DNA of 64,000 nucleotides from positions 111,659,216 to 111,723,215 of the forward strand of contig NC_073745.1 of the NCBI RefSeq assembly GCF_029784135.1. The letters are read 5' to 3'. This document shows, piece after piece, positions 22,441-32,541 of the stretch. Under the pieces are notes generated by a model. The model had not been told where the DNA came from. It did not search any database and saw only the letters and a list, made by a program, of their open reading frames with translations. The DNA comes from Toxorhynchites rutilus septentrionalis. Its lineage: Eukaryota; Arthropoda; Insecta; Diptera; Culicidae. Each line of letters begins with the position of its first letter. The stretch's first letter is position 1. A program made the position numbers and the translations under genes.

Positions 22441-22903
22441 TTAATGGCCCTGATAAGTGTCGTGTTTTATGGAATGTATCCAATTAAGAAAACTTAGTAC
22501 TCGTGGTTTTGAAAAAAACCATTTCGAACGCCCTCGATGCCGCCTTGTTCTGGATTTGCCACCAAAGTAGTTTGTATAAAGAACAAACTTTTTTCTTCTG
22601 CTACCAGCTGCCGTTTTGCGATTGCGTTTGCCACTCGCCACTCGCTGCAACTGCCTGTTGTCTTGATGTCCACCGAACCGAATGTGTTCTGTTCCGAATG
22701 CGGGTTTTCGTATCGCCGCGAGCAGCTTTGCCGGCTAACTCGATCACTTCAGCGGCCGAAACTATATAACGCCGGCTAGTGGACTGGTGTACTGGTACTA
22801 ACGCGCTCGGCCTAGCTACCCTTGCGAGGAACTCCAGATCAACACGGTTCGAGCGGGATTTTGCCTTTTCCTTCACTTTTCCTCCTTTACCATGTCCAGA
22901 CAT
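22441..22903 (-). pseudogene. Histone H2A pseudogene psi-2
   Basis: From the start codon at 22901-22903 the minus strand reads MSGHGKGGKVKEKAKSRSNR followed by a degenerate stretch. After a deletion of the H2A core it resumes with SAAEVIELAGKAARGDTKTR. It then continues out of frame through an SGVTIAQ-like part to a decayed stem-loop (minus-strand CTTATCAGGGCC) at about 22445-22460. The open frame of 100 codons is chance survival; key core-fold helices are missing. It is head-to-head with psi-3 across X3. Confidence 0.9.
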
Positions 22904-23079
22904 GGCTGCTTGGGTTGGTTTGTTGATGTGTTGTGATGCGAACCGATGTGGTGTACGGTTTGGCTGAGAATGATCGTTACGGCAGCGGAGCGGGAATTTT
23001 TAAGCTGACTGGCTGGCTCGAGAATTACGCATGTGTGAGACTGCGACCAATATTTCGTTCATTGTTTTCTTTTTCCTTT

Positions 23080-23432
23080 CCAATCGTGCTTCATTCTATT
23101 TCGCTGCTGCTCTGGTTGCCCGTTTTGGTCGGTACGATTTGAGGAGCACAAAATGGACCAATCAAAAATGGGCACATAGGGCATTTTGACAATGCTTGAT
23201 ATTTCACAATTATTCAATTATTTATCTCAAGAAAATTGAAATGTTATTCGTTATGATAGATGCGTAGATATATTTCCTATCAATTGATGCAAAAACCTTT
23301 GCGATCTATTGAGAAATGCTCGAGTTATAAGCGTTCCAAATCTTGCATTTTTTCCTACTTGTTCAGTGCCTAGATTTCCATTTCACCCCCTATATCTTCC
23401 GGTTAGACGTAGTCCTACGTCAAAAGAAAAAA
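23080..23432 (-). repeat. Family-X element copy X3, centre of H2A palindrome
   Basis: This is an inverted copy of 20598-20950, ending at 23424 with the complement of GACGTAGGACTACGTC. It separates psi-2 and psi-3; the flanking leader TGAACGAAA.ATTGGTCGCAG occurs on both sides. Confidence 0.8.
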
Positions 23433-23593
23433 AAATGAACGAAACATTGGTCGCAGTTTCACACATGCGTATTTCTCGAGCCAGCCAGTCAGCTTAAAAA
23501 TCCCCGCTCCGCTGCTGTAACGATCATTCTCATCGAAACCGTACACCACATCGTTACGCATCACATCACATCAACAAACCAACACAAGTAGCC

Positions 23594-23960
23594 ATGTCTG
23601 GACAGGACAAAGGAGGAAAAGTGAAGGGAAACCTAGTCGGCTTTATATAGTTTCGGCCGCCGAAGTGATCGAGTTAGCTGGCAAAGCTGCTCGCGATGAT
23701 AAGAAAACCCGCATTCAGAACAGACCACATGACATCAAGACAACAACAGGCAGTTGCAGCGAGTGGCGAGTGGCAAACGCAATCGCAGAACGGCAGCAGG
23801 TAGCAGAAGAAAAAAGTTTGTTCTTTGTACAAACTGCTTTGGTGGCAAATCCAGAACAAGGCGGCATCGAGGGCGTTCGAAATGGTTTTTTTCAAAACGA
23901 GTACTAAGTTTTCTAAATTGGAACCATTTCATAAAACACGGCGCTTTTCAGGGCCATTAA
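23594..23960 (+). pseudogene. Histone H2A pseudogene psi-3
   Basis: It opens MSGQDKGGKVKG and is then cut by a deletion and a stop. It resumes at about 23653 with SAAEVIELAGKAARDDKKTR and degenerates through the C-terminal part. A well-kept histone-type hairpin GGCGCTTTTCAGGGCC lies at 23940-23955, followed by a purine-rich CCAAAAAAGAG at about 23966. The 5' leader ('acatcaacaaaccaac') matches psi-2. The H2A core between the tail and the alpha-2 helix is missing, so no functional histone can be made. Confidence 0.9.
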
Positions 23961-24541
23961 ACCTTCCAAAAAAGAGTTTACGAAATACAGTTCAATGCTT
24001 TCTAAAACAATATCCAAAATAATAATAAAACACAAATTGATTTTTTCATAATTTGTTTGCCAATATATGATGAGTATGAGAATTTGGCAGTTGTTCTGAG
24101 CTTATTAATGGTTGAGGACTTTCCCGATTATTCAATTTTCACCAATTCTTAAATTGCTTCTAGATTGAAAGTACAGTCGACATTTAGCTAATTGGACGGA
24201 TCTGTAATGCGACATATTTATTTGGACATTTTTATAAATATAGAGTTCGGGGTCCAAATTATGACCCCACATTGAAAGTCGACACTGTACCACTGTCATC
24301 GCAAATGTTCAATTACAGGTTAAAATCGTCTCCAATGCCTCACTGAGTGGTGCTTCGGCACGTCGCATTAAATGTAATTTACTGTACAACATGTCACAAG
24401 CTAGATGGGAAGAAATTTTCCAACTGTGAAAGCTGTGGCGAGTGGCAAATGCAATCGCTAAACAGAAAGGTTTAGCCGAACAAGATGAGGATATCGAGTG
24501 ATAACAAAACAATAATCTCTTTAGATTAAAGATAATTATGT

Positions 24542-24557
24542 GATCCTGAAAAGGACC
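24542..24557 (-). promoter_or_regulatory. Histone 3' stem-loop (copy b)
   Basis: The minus strand reads GGTCCTTTTCAGGATC, identical in all 16 bases to copy a at 21855-21870 and in mirror position. A downstream TCTAAAGAG is also kept. Confidence 0.7.
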
Positions 24558-24703
24558 CTTTTTAGCCTGCATGTGAATCCAACGAGCGAACAAATCGTAA
24601 TGAATGTATTTTTTTGCCATCGCTGCCTTTTAACGCTCGTTCGCTCGCCCATTTGGCTGAGTCTGCCGATTTGTCTCTATCATGTGAGCGCGTACGGCTA
24701 ATG

Positions 24704-24710
24704 TATAAAA
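24704..24710 (+). promoter_or_regulatory. TATA box of psi-4
   Basis: ATGTATAAAACGCG lies upstream of psi-4; the leader behind it (TTTCAAACCGTAAA) is the same as that of psi-1. SINE-T now separates the TATA box from the pseudogene. Confidence 0.6.
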
Positions 24711-24764
24711 CGCGCGGATCCGCTAAAAATATATCATTCTCTTTCAAACCGTAAATCAGCGTAG

Positions 24765-25266
24765 TTTTTTTTTATTTGTTTATTTTAGGCTCATTAGCAT
24801 TTGAGCAGTAACAGAGACGAATTTTAATCGTGTACATGTCACATGGTTATCATATCTATACTATATATAATTAGCACATTACACAGTTGCCATTTTTCGG
24901 CGTTAGACTATTCCCTACTATACCATTGCATATGGTACACATTCACACAGTAGCCATTTAGGCGTAAGAGTTTTCTATCTGTTCTTCCATTATCCAGTTA
25001 GACCGGACAGCGGAGACAGTTGTTGATCATTGTTGAGTTATTTATAGAACAGCAGCCCGATGTTTCTTGCAGAGCAGAGCAGAGCAGTTGTATGGATGAA
25101 TCGATCTTTATTCGACCGTGGATCGATCTCCATCGCTGGTGATTGTTGCGTGGACGTAGCTATTCTGTAACAACACAAAGTTGGTCAATGAGGGCCCTGA
25201 GTTTTGAACTCACGATCGATCGCTTACTAAGCGAACGCGCAACCAATGTGGCTACGGAGACCCCCT
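24765..25266 (-). mobile_element. SINE-T copy 1 (tRNA-Thr-like head), minus
   Basis: Read on the minus strand, the head at 25190-25266 starts GGGGGTCTCCGTAGCC. It has an A-box-like TAGCCACATTGG, an anticodon-loop-like CTTAGTAAG (AGT, threonine type) and a B-box-like GTGAGTTCAAAACTC. The tail is A-rich. It is flanked by an 11-bp duplication AATCAGCGT(A/G)G at 24754-24764 and 25267-25277. It inserted in the leader of H2A psi-4; psi-1 shows the uninterrupted leader. Confidence 0.9.
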
Positions 25267-25277
25267 AATCAGCGTGG

Positions 25278-25602
25278 TTGTATGGCATCGTTTCACATCA
25301 CATCGCATCAACGGATTTGTGCCGGAGCACCAGTAGTATACCTAATAGCGGTTATAGAATTTCGGCCCCCGGTTGCTCGAGTTTGCTTGCAAAGCTGCTC
25401 ACGATGATAAGAAAACCCGCCTACAGAACAGAGCACATTCGGTTCGGTGGCAACAATTAGTTTCAGCGAGTGGCAAACGCAATCGCAAAACGTCAGCAGG
25501 TAGAAGAAGGAAAAAGTTTGTTTATACAGACTGCTTTGGTGACAAAACCAGCCACCGTAAAACACGGCGCTTTTCAGGGCCATTCAACCTTTCCAAGAAG
25601 AG
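25278..25602 (+). pseudogene. Histone H2A pseudogene psi-4
   Basis: Only short H2A blocks survive: 'gccggagcaccagt.gtatacct' (the GAGAPVYL region) at about 25320, and the ELACKAAHDDKKTR-like block at 25380-25425. These are followed by a stem-loop GGCGCTTTTCAGGGCC at 25566-25581 and a purine-rich CCAAGAAGAG at about 25593. The N-terminal tail is gone. Its promoter and leader are split off by SINE-T. It mirrors psi-1 and repeats the psi-3 downstream region (25640-25750 versus 24030-24140). Confidence 0.85.
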
Positions 25603-25799
25603 TTAATAAAAGTTTTTCACAATACCAATGCATTCTAAAGTGACATAATATGACAAATAATATAAACTGATTTATTTTGTTTATGCTTGTTCTTGAACTT
25701 ATTGGTGGTTGGGGTCTTTTAAATTGATCATTCAGTTTTCACGAACCCATGCATGGTTTCCGAATTAAAAGTGGCTTCAAATTACAACACATTGTATGC

Positions 25800-26674
25800 A
25801 GGATAAAAATGGATTTCTGTCTGTCTGTCTGTCTGTCTGATTCTTATGCACTCGGAAACTATTGAACCGATCAACATGAAAATTGGTATGTAGGGGTTTT
25901 TGAGGCCGGGGAAGATTTTCGCGAGAGTTTGAGACCCCTCTTCCCTCTCCTAGGGGGGCCTGCCATACAAATGAAACACAAATTTCTGCATTACGCAGAA
26001 ATTAATTAAGCAAATGAAACCAAATCAGGCATATGGAGGTTTTAGGATGCAATAAATATTTTTGTGGTGGTTAGACTCTGCACCCCTTCTCTAAGGGGGG
26101 GCTGCCATACAAATTAAACACAAATTTCTGCATTACTCGAGAGTTAATCAAGCAAATGAAACCAAATTTGGCATGTGAAGGTTTTAGGGTGCAATGAATG
26201 TTTCTATGGTGGTTAGACTCTCCACTCCTCTCTCTAAAGGGGGGCTGCCATACAAATAAAACACAAATTTCTGCATTACTCGAGAATTATTCGAGCAAAT
26301 GAATCGAAATTAGGCATATGGAGGTTTTAGGGTGCAATAAATGATTCTATGGTGATTAGATACTCCTTCCGCTCTCTTAGGTGGTGTTGCCATACAAATG
26401 AAACACAAATTTCTGCATAACTCGAAAATTAATGAAGCAAACGAAACCAAATTTGGCATGTGGAGGTTTTAGGGTGCAATGAATGTTTTTACGGTGGTTA
26501 GACACTCCACCCCAGCTGCCATCCAAATTTCAACGGGGTCGATTAGAAGATCAATCAATGAATAGTTCTGCGATTGGACCCATGAACTTGCTCATAGTAA
26601 GAGAACGTGAATGCTTGAAGGTATTGATAACAAAAACAAATTTTGGGCTGGACGAAGTTTGCCGGGTCAGCTAG
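25800..26674 (+). mobile_element. Family-D (Helitron-like) copy D2
   Basis: A CTGT tetranucleotide run near 25819 is followed by 'cggaaactattgaaccgatcaacatgaaaatt', an array of roughly 143-bp units (25960-26520), and the shared 3' block with GATTAGAAGATCAATCAATG. It closes with ACGAAGTTTGCCGGGTCAG and CTAG before T. No inverted ends, no target duplication, no coding sequence. Confidence 0.65.
25960..26520 (+). repeat. 143-bp tandem units within D2
   Basis: The motif CTGCCATAC begins at 25960, 26102, 26245, 26388 (TTGCCATAC) and, shortened, 26516. This gives periods of 142, 143, 143 and 128 bp. Each unit contains 'acacaaatttctgcatta' and 'ggaggttttaggrtgcaat'. The same unit occurs in D1, D4 and D5. 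Confidence 0.85.
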
Positions 26675-27470
26675 TACTGAAATATTTTACAACTTCAGAC
26701 GCCTTCTGCCCATACTTTTCGACCTGCTCGGTGATGTTCAACCGTTTGAATCGTTTTTAATTTTATTCGTTAACATGAAAGGTTTTTCGTGGTTTTCCAT
26801 ACTTGAAAACAAATTCCTTGACGACACGAACACTTCATCTTCACTTTCAAGGACAATTGTTAGAAACGCACAAAACAAGTACGCGAGAATCAAACGAGTG
26901 AGGGAGGTAAAAATCCATAGGAAAGTGAATCAAAACCTATCGAGTAAGGGAAGCAGCGTGCTAGGGAGGTATCGGGTTATGGAGAGAAGAATGCTTGTAA
27001 AATCAAAGGTGCCATGAAATTCATCGAGTTAAGGAAAATATCGAGTTACAGAACATCCAGTAAAGGAGAGTTGACTGTATTTGCAAGTAGATGAAAAATC
27101 TTGCACGAGAATTGTATCTGAAGATAATCTGATAATTAGTTTTGGTAGAAGTACTGAAATTTTATATTAAAAAATAATTTTAAAGTGTAGATTAGAAGAT
27201 CAATCAATGAACAGTTCTGCGATTGGACCCATGAACGTGCGCTCAGTAATAAAACGTGAATGTGATAACGAGAAATAAATTTTGGACGGGACGAAGTTTG
27301 CCGGGTCAGCTAGTATAATATAAAATGAGGGTAAAGTGCAAAATAATACAAAAGGTGCCCCGGTGGAGTACGGACCATTTTCGACGGGGTAAAAGCGCCA
27401 TACGTCGTGATATTGATAGATTTTCATAACAAACAAGACACCATCTTTTTACACGTCTCTTTACACACAG

Positions 27471-27870
27471 ATGCCTCGAAAGTACGTAAAGAAGTCGTCG
27501 CGGATGCAATGGATGTTGGATAAGCTGTTGATAAGTTGGCTAAAGCGGATAACGGCATGTCCATCAGGACAGCATCAGTCAGTTCTGGGATTCCTAGGAC
27601 CACTCTTTGCCAACAAGTTAAAAACAATAAATCACCGACGATGAAGCTCAGATTTACTGATCCAGTTTTACCACTGCTCAAGAACAAGAATAGGCGGAGC
27701 ATTTCCTGCAGCTGGAGAACCACAAGAAGAAGCGAATGCCGGGGCAATAAATTTTTAAAGGCTAAATATATCCGACAATCCGCAATTCGACATTATCTTT
27801 CCGGAACCCGGAAGCTACTTCCGCTGTCAGAGCTCGGACCTTCAACAGGCCATCCGACACTAGGAAATTT
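27471..27870 (+). pseudogene. pogo-like transposase N-terminal remnant (Q)
   Basis: After a splice-acceptor-like TTTACACACAG it starts MPRKYVKKSSRMQW. It then shifts frame into a pipsqueak-type HTH, KADNGMSIRTASVSSGIPRT, followed by TLCQQVKNN. A further shift gives KLRFTDPVL. Such domains open pogo/CENP-B-like transposases. The DDE part is missing, and piggyBac-like text begins about 200 bp later. The right end of family-D copy D1 lies 160 bp upstream. Confidence 0.75.
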
Positions 27871-28070
27871 AATGTAGACGAAACTTGTGCTTGCAGAAAA
27901 AACCCAAGCGAAGATTGGAAGATGGATGACTACCGTGACCTTTACAGAAGTTTTTATGTACTTTTTGAACAACCCTAAAATATGTATGATGGATATCAAA
28001 TGGAACTATTTATCCATGTACCGCTAAAATGTTTCGTAGCATAAGGCAAAATACGTAGAATAGAAAAACG

Positions 28071-28307
28071 ATGCCATTCAAACGATTTAAGCAGATAACA
28101 AGAGTTCTGCATTTTGACGATAACGAAGTCCCTGACAATACAGATAAAATATGTAAAATAGAACCTGCAACGGCTTTTTTCAACCAAAAATTTATAGAAG
28201 GGTATACCATTAAAGAGGACATTGCTATCGATGAATCATTGATGAAATTTAAGGGACGCTTATCTTATAAACAATTTAATCGATCTAAAAGAGCAAGATT
28301 TGGATAA
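28071..28307 (+). pseudogene. piggyBac-like transposase fragment
   Basis: 79 codons read like the region around the first catalytic Asp of piggyBac transposases (TTAA-specific, DDD type): FKQITRVLHFDDNEVP, DKICKIEPATAFFNQKF, then EDIAIDESLMKFKGRLSYKQ with the Asp in AIDES, and KRARFG. The normal protein has about 550-600 residues; both sides are missing. On the right the family-D copy D4 begins 14 bp after the frame stops. No TTAA-flanked inverted ends were found. Confidence 0.85.
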
Positions 28308-28321
28308 AATTTTATTAATTA

Positions 28322-28715
28322 CTAGCTGTCCCGGCCAACTTCGTCCCGCCCAAAATTTATTGTTCGTTATCACATCCACTTGCTCCAAACCGGATAATTC
28401 CTTTCTCGAGTTTTGCTCACAGTTTTTCGAAAATTTTCAATTGTCATGTTTGGTTGTATCCAAAAACTATCACATCCCAAGTTTGGCTCAATTTGCAAAA
28501 TTCAATTTGATTAGTTCTCGAGTTATGCAGAAATTTGTGTTTCATTTGTATGGGAACCCCCTCTAAGAGAGGGGGAGGAGTATCTTATCACCATAGAATC
28601 ATTTATTGCACCCTAAAACCTTCACATGCAAAATTTGGTTTCATTTACTTGATTAATTCTCGAGTAATGTGGACATTTGTGTTTCATTTGTATGGCAATA
28701 CATAAATAGCTAATA
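28322..28715 (-). mobile_element. Family-D copy D4, minus
   Basis: On the minus strand it ends ACGAAGTTGGCCGGGACAG with CTAG before T (28322-28325). It contains one and a half of the 143-bp-type units ('gtttcatttgtatggcaa' on the + strand) and the pyrimidine block CCCCCTCTAAGAGAG. It truncates the piggyBac fragment. Confidence 0.6.
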
Positions 28716-31700
28716 TTGTAGACGAAGAACCTTAGGAATTAGCACAAAAAGTATTGGAATCTGTTCCGGCAATACAGCCCTGCAGACTTCAACTGTGTCA
28801 CAGCAAGCGTTGTCAGAATATTCAAGAATCAATTAGAAAAAAACCATTTTCAGACCGCGTTGCTTGAAGAAGGTTGTTCCGGATAACAGCGGTGAATTTT
28901 GAAGAGAACTCCGTGAAGTAGTTATGCGATATTCAAATAGAGAAGAAAAAACTAATGTAAGCATTTCAATTTGTACTAAGGATTGTATCAATTATTGTAT
29001 CAATAAATGATTTTCAGCTTTGACCAATCGCTGCTCCAGGGACTTTTTTTTTCACGTCCGAACAGAATCAGTTCAACAAACGTAAGTTTATCCTGACTGG
29101 AACACATTTTGATGCTGAACTAACGGATAATGTCGTTGATTCGAACCGACTGAAAACTGACCTAATTTCATCCGAAACAAAGTTGCCCTAATCGACAATT
29201 GAAAGGAATCGTAAATTTGAGAATAAAAATTAGCTGTCATCCGATTAAGGCAATTTGGATCTACCGGTGGTTTACAATGGCCCCGGTTTCTTTCTTAGCA
29301 ACAGTCCATTTCGGAATCTCCCGTCAACCGATCACCGATAGGGGGTATGTTACTGCCAACATGTCCATCCGAAAAGCTTCCGTCATGTGAAGATGATCGC
29401 ACCTGAACACCGTGGAACCTGTTTCCACATTATACTTGGAAAATCTGTGTGCGAAAGAGATCCATTTTGGTCGGCCGCATCATACCGAATCAAAGCGGTT
29501 CCCAATGAGCACGGGCGGGGAAATTGCGCATAAATTACCCTATGTTTGCGTAGAAACGTCCTCTTCAGCTGGGTCATTGTGTGCGGCTACGGCGCGTCTC
29601 GCGCCGGTTGATCCCTGGAAAACCATTCCCATTGCACGAGCGCGGAATGTATTCCTCACGGTGATATGTTGCTCAATCGGTAGCGGCTCGGAGGAGCATT
29701 CCTTCGAGTAGACGCTCGGTGGGGGAGGGAAGCGGGAGCCAATGAAACGTGATTTGCATACGTTGAATTTATAAATTTATCCGGCGTAACAAATTAAATT
29801 TACATTAAACATAATTTCAGCGTGAAATTTTCATTTGAATATCGCGTCGAGGACGAGTTGCTCGGCTGCCGGTCATATCAGCTAGCTCTTTATTTTTGTT
29901 GTCGCTCTTCAGCCGCTGCCCGACCGCTTCGGTTCGTGCGGGTAAGTGAATAGAATCACCTTGTTATCAGATTTATTTAATTTCAATTCAAATGTCTATA
30001 ATTCATGTAATGCGCCTATAAATATCAGTTTAGGTTCGCCTCAGCCTAGGCTAATTCGCCAAATAGCTAGGGGTGATCGAATTTTGAGTTATATAGCTGG
30101 AAATATTTATTGATATGTATGCTGGATACTGCAATAAATACTTTGCGCTATAAAATCGATTGAAATACCTCGTATGACATAATGTACCGATAACTCTTAT
30201 CGGCATTATGTGCTTTCGAGAAAGAGACAAAATTTTTGTCTTAGAATTCACGAATATTTTCGTTACTTTTGAGAAAACGTTTACTGGCACTTTTATTTAA
30301 GTATTTGAAATATAACAAAAAGGTTAGCTTGGAAAATTTAATAGTGAATTTAACAAATTGAGAGTCCCAATCAATGAACACTTTCCGCGCCAAGTCTTCA
30401 GATCTATTCCCCGCAACATCGTTGGATCTGAGCGCATATCGATCCACAAAACGCCGAGCTTCTGGATAAACGTGTAATCCATCCAGAAGCGGAAAACGGA
30501 ACCTCCCAAGGAGTAGCTCACCTTTACCCGCTTACATTTTTACGTTTTTCCCGCTAACCAGTCTCGGCATATGTTGGTCGCTGGAAGCTGGGAAAAAAGA
30601 GCGCAGCGTCCAATTCTGGACTATTAATTTATTTTTCGTCCATTCAACTGACAATATTTCTCAGCATTAACATTGCTGATATGCGGAAATTTATGGGATA
30701 CGGGCTGGTTTTAATTTGAGATATGAATAGATTATAATTTTTGTTCCCGTCGGATTCCGCGGAACCGAACATAGATGGGCGGTCGGAAGAAGAACGGGGA
30801 AAGATTTTTCCCATAGCTATTCACTCCGCACGCCGGCATCGGCCTCTACTGAAGGCCATATCATTATGTCCCATTGACTCATAAATCCACCATTATTGGC
30901 CAAAAGCAGCCTCGTGGGGAATCACAAGTGAATTCGAATAGGAAATACATCGAGTATTGTTATCAACTTAGAGGTAATATGGTCAGAACGGCCTCTCTGA
31001 ATGACAGACTACATTCCTTTTGGAATTCAGTGGTAAAATAATTTTACTTTCACTTTTAACAAATATGTAGATCCAATTTCACTTGAAAATGCTTCTTACA
31101 TTCCAATTTTTTTGCTGGTTCAACCCTCCGAAACCTGAAAGGCCATAAAAAAAACAAAACCCCAATGCTTTGATGCGCTAATTAGGTGTTTTTGGCCTAC
31201 AAATTACCACGCTGGAGACTACGATTTCATTTATGAGATACCACACTTCGTCACCTTGGCTTCGTTGCGTGTTTTTGCATGGCGTGAAAAGTGGGAATAC
31301 CGATCGAAACTCTCGAAAACAATGCTGGTGATTAAGGTGGACCGAAATGGGAGGAGGGAGCAATCCAGTTTTCACACTGGGTGAAATAATATATCAAAAT
31401 CAAGAGCCTAATCTGGTCCACCAGGGGCTGGATCGCTGGATTTGCTATCCCGCGTCGCGCCACTGTCGGTGCTGATCGTACTGCAGATGGGGCGATGGCC
31501 ACAGACAACATAATAACACGACGAAGGCAGAAGTTGCAATACCCTGCGAAAGATCGTCGTGAGATCAGGGAGCGTGCCCGCAATTGGTCTTCTCGCCTTG
31601 TAATCGTACCCCCGGTTGATCGGCTGACGGTGGAATAACTTTGTTTGATTTTTTTTTATATTTTTACTTTACCTACTTACTAGCAGCCACAATCAGATTG

Positions 31701-31900
31701 TAGGTATCTTGTTACTTGTTTTTTTTATTACTGTGTATATAACAGGTACAGTTTGTACACGATAAATTTGAGTATTTCACCTGCCTTATAATAACCCATA
31801 ACGATATAGTGTAGAATATGACTACTATCTTCATTTAAAAGACTGGCCATTTGAACATTATTGTTGTGGTCAGGCGCGAAACATTGAAAAAACTAAGATT
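28716..31900. other. No recognisable gene
   Basis: Mostly non-repetitive. GC-richer parts lie at about 29410-29760, 29860-29945 and 31330-31630. The last contains a short frame ending REIRERARNWSSRLVIVPP just before a stop, which could be the C-terminal end of a retroelement gag-like protein, but this is too short to claim. From about 31808 to 31895 there is a segment inverted at 32377-32462. Confidence 0.4.
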
Positions 31901-31901
31901 C

Positions 31902-32541
31902 CAGTGTTTCATAACTATAGAACCAGATGAAAAAACTCTCACTTCTTTACAAAATTAACGTCAATTTCACATGAAGTACAGTTAGTTTCTAATTCGTAGG
32001 TCATCTTTAGTTCTCAATCAGCTCAAATAACCCAGTCGGGGTGGTTTCGACTAAGCTGCGCCATGTTGTAGTGCGTATATCGTTCTACGCAGAGGATACT
32101 GCTCGTTTAATCTCTTCAAAGAAGTCATACTGCTTATAAACTGTATCTACTATTCGTACGATCACTCCTCATAAGTTCTTGATAGGGTTTTGATTTGGTA
32201 AACAAGTTGACCAGTCCAGAATCTGAAGCCCCTATTCATCAAACCATGTCATGACTTCCCAGTTTCATGAATTGATGCCAAATTATCCGATTATAACATT
32301 GTTTCTTGATGAAAAAACATCGGTAAATGATTCTGAAGTACTTCGTTGTACTTCTGACTGTTCTTGAATTTTAGTTTTTTCAATGTTTCGCGCCTGAACA
32401 CAACAATATTGTTCAAATGGCCAGTCTTTTAAACGAAGATAGTTGTCATATTCTACACTATATACTTCAATTCAACCGACTTCTTACATATCTCTGGAAA
32501 CTCAGAAAAAAATGAGTGGTTCTATAGTTGTGAAACGCAGT
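31902..32541 (-). mobile_element. Decayed Tc1-type transposon
   Basis: The inverted ends are CAGTGTTTCATAACTATAG (left) and, inverted, CACTGCGTTTCACAACTATAG (right). The minus strand between about 32370 and 32050 holds broken pieces of the C-terminal half of a Tc1 transposase: an ASIHETGK-like block at the second Asp region, WFDEQG, ILDW, and an NPI-NLWG-like block. Many stops; only about 640 bp remain. An 85-bp stretch (32377-32462) is inverted with 31808-31895 outside the element. Confidence 0.6.

Larger units (their letters stand above)
18638..27077. mobile_element. pogo/Tigger-like element P1, 8.4 kb composite
   Basis: Perfect 13-bp inverted ends CAGTCAACTCTCC (18638) and GGAGAGTTGACTG (27077) are flanked by TA at 18636-18637 and 27078-27079. 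Both halves of the target belong to one family-D copy, so this is a single insertion. Subterminal ACTCGATA-like motifs recur at both ends. A Tigger-type DDE remnant lies inside on the minus strand (20310-20570). The cargo comprises a fragment of another transposon, two family-X copies, a palindromic histone H2A array, SINE-T and a second family-D copy. Most of the cargo probably arrived by later nesting or duplication. Confidence 0.75.
18180..27313 (+). mobile_element. Family-D (Helitron-like) copy D1, split by P1
   Basis: The left part (18180-18635) has two of the family's roughly 143-bp units (…TTTCTGCATAA.TC.AGAACTAATC…) and continues to GGAGAAACATG. The right part (27080-27313) continues with TTTGCAAGTAGATGAAAAATC and closes with ACGAAGTTTGCCGGGTCAG plus CTAG followed by T. 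D3 at 3547-3950 carries the two halves joined (GGAGAAACATGCTATTTGCA on its strand). Helitrons end in CTRR and insert before T; that, and the lack of terminal inverted repeats and target duplications, suggest a non-autonomous Helitron, but no Rep/helicase gene is present. Confidence 0.6.

Noticed and set aside
22601..22903. Possible functional 100-residue histone
   Set aside because: Only the tail and one core block match H2A; most of the histone fold is deleted and the rest is out of frame, so it is a pseudogene whose frame stays open by chance.
25186..25266. Free-standing tRNA gene
   Set aside because: The tRNA-like head is followed by a SINE body and A-rich tail with a target duplication, and two more identical arrangements exist; acceptor-stem pairing is not maintained.
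25960..26520. CRISPR-like periodic repeats
   Set aside because: Units of about 143 bp are contiguous repeats without unique spacers in a eukaryotic repeat family.
27536..27877. 113-codon ORF taken as one protein
   Set aside because: The N-terminal HTH belongs to a pogo-like frame that starts upstream in another phase; the C-terminal half is out of frame, so it is described as a remnant.
29412..29711. 99-codon ORF in GC-rich DNA
   Set aside because: No known motif, overlapping frame on the opposite strand, no gene context.
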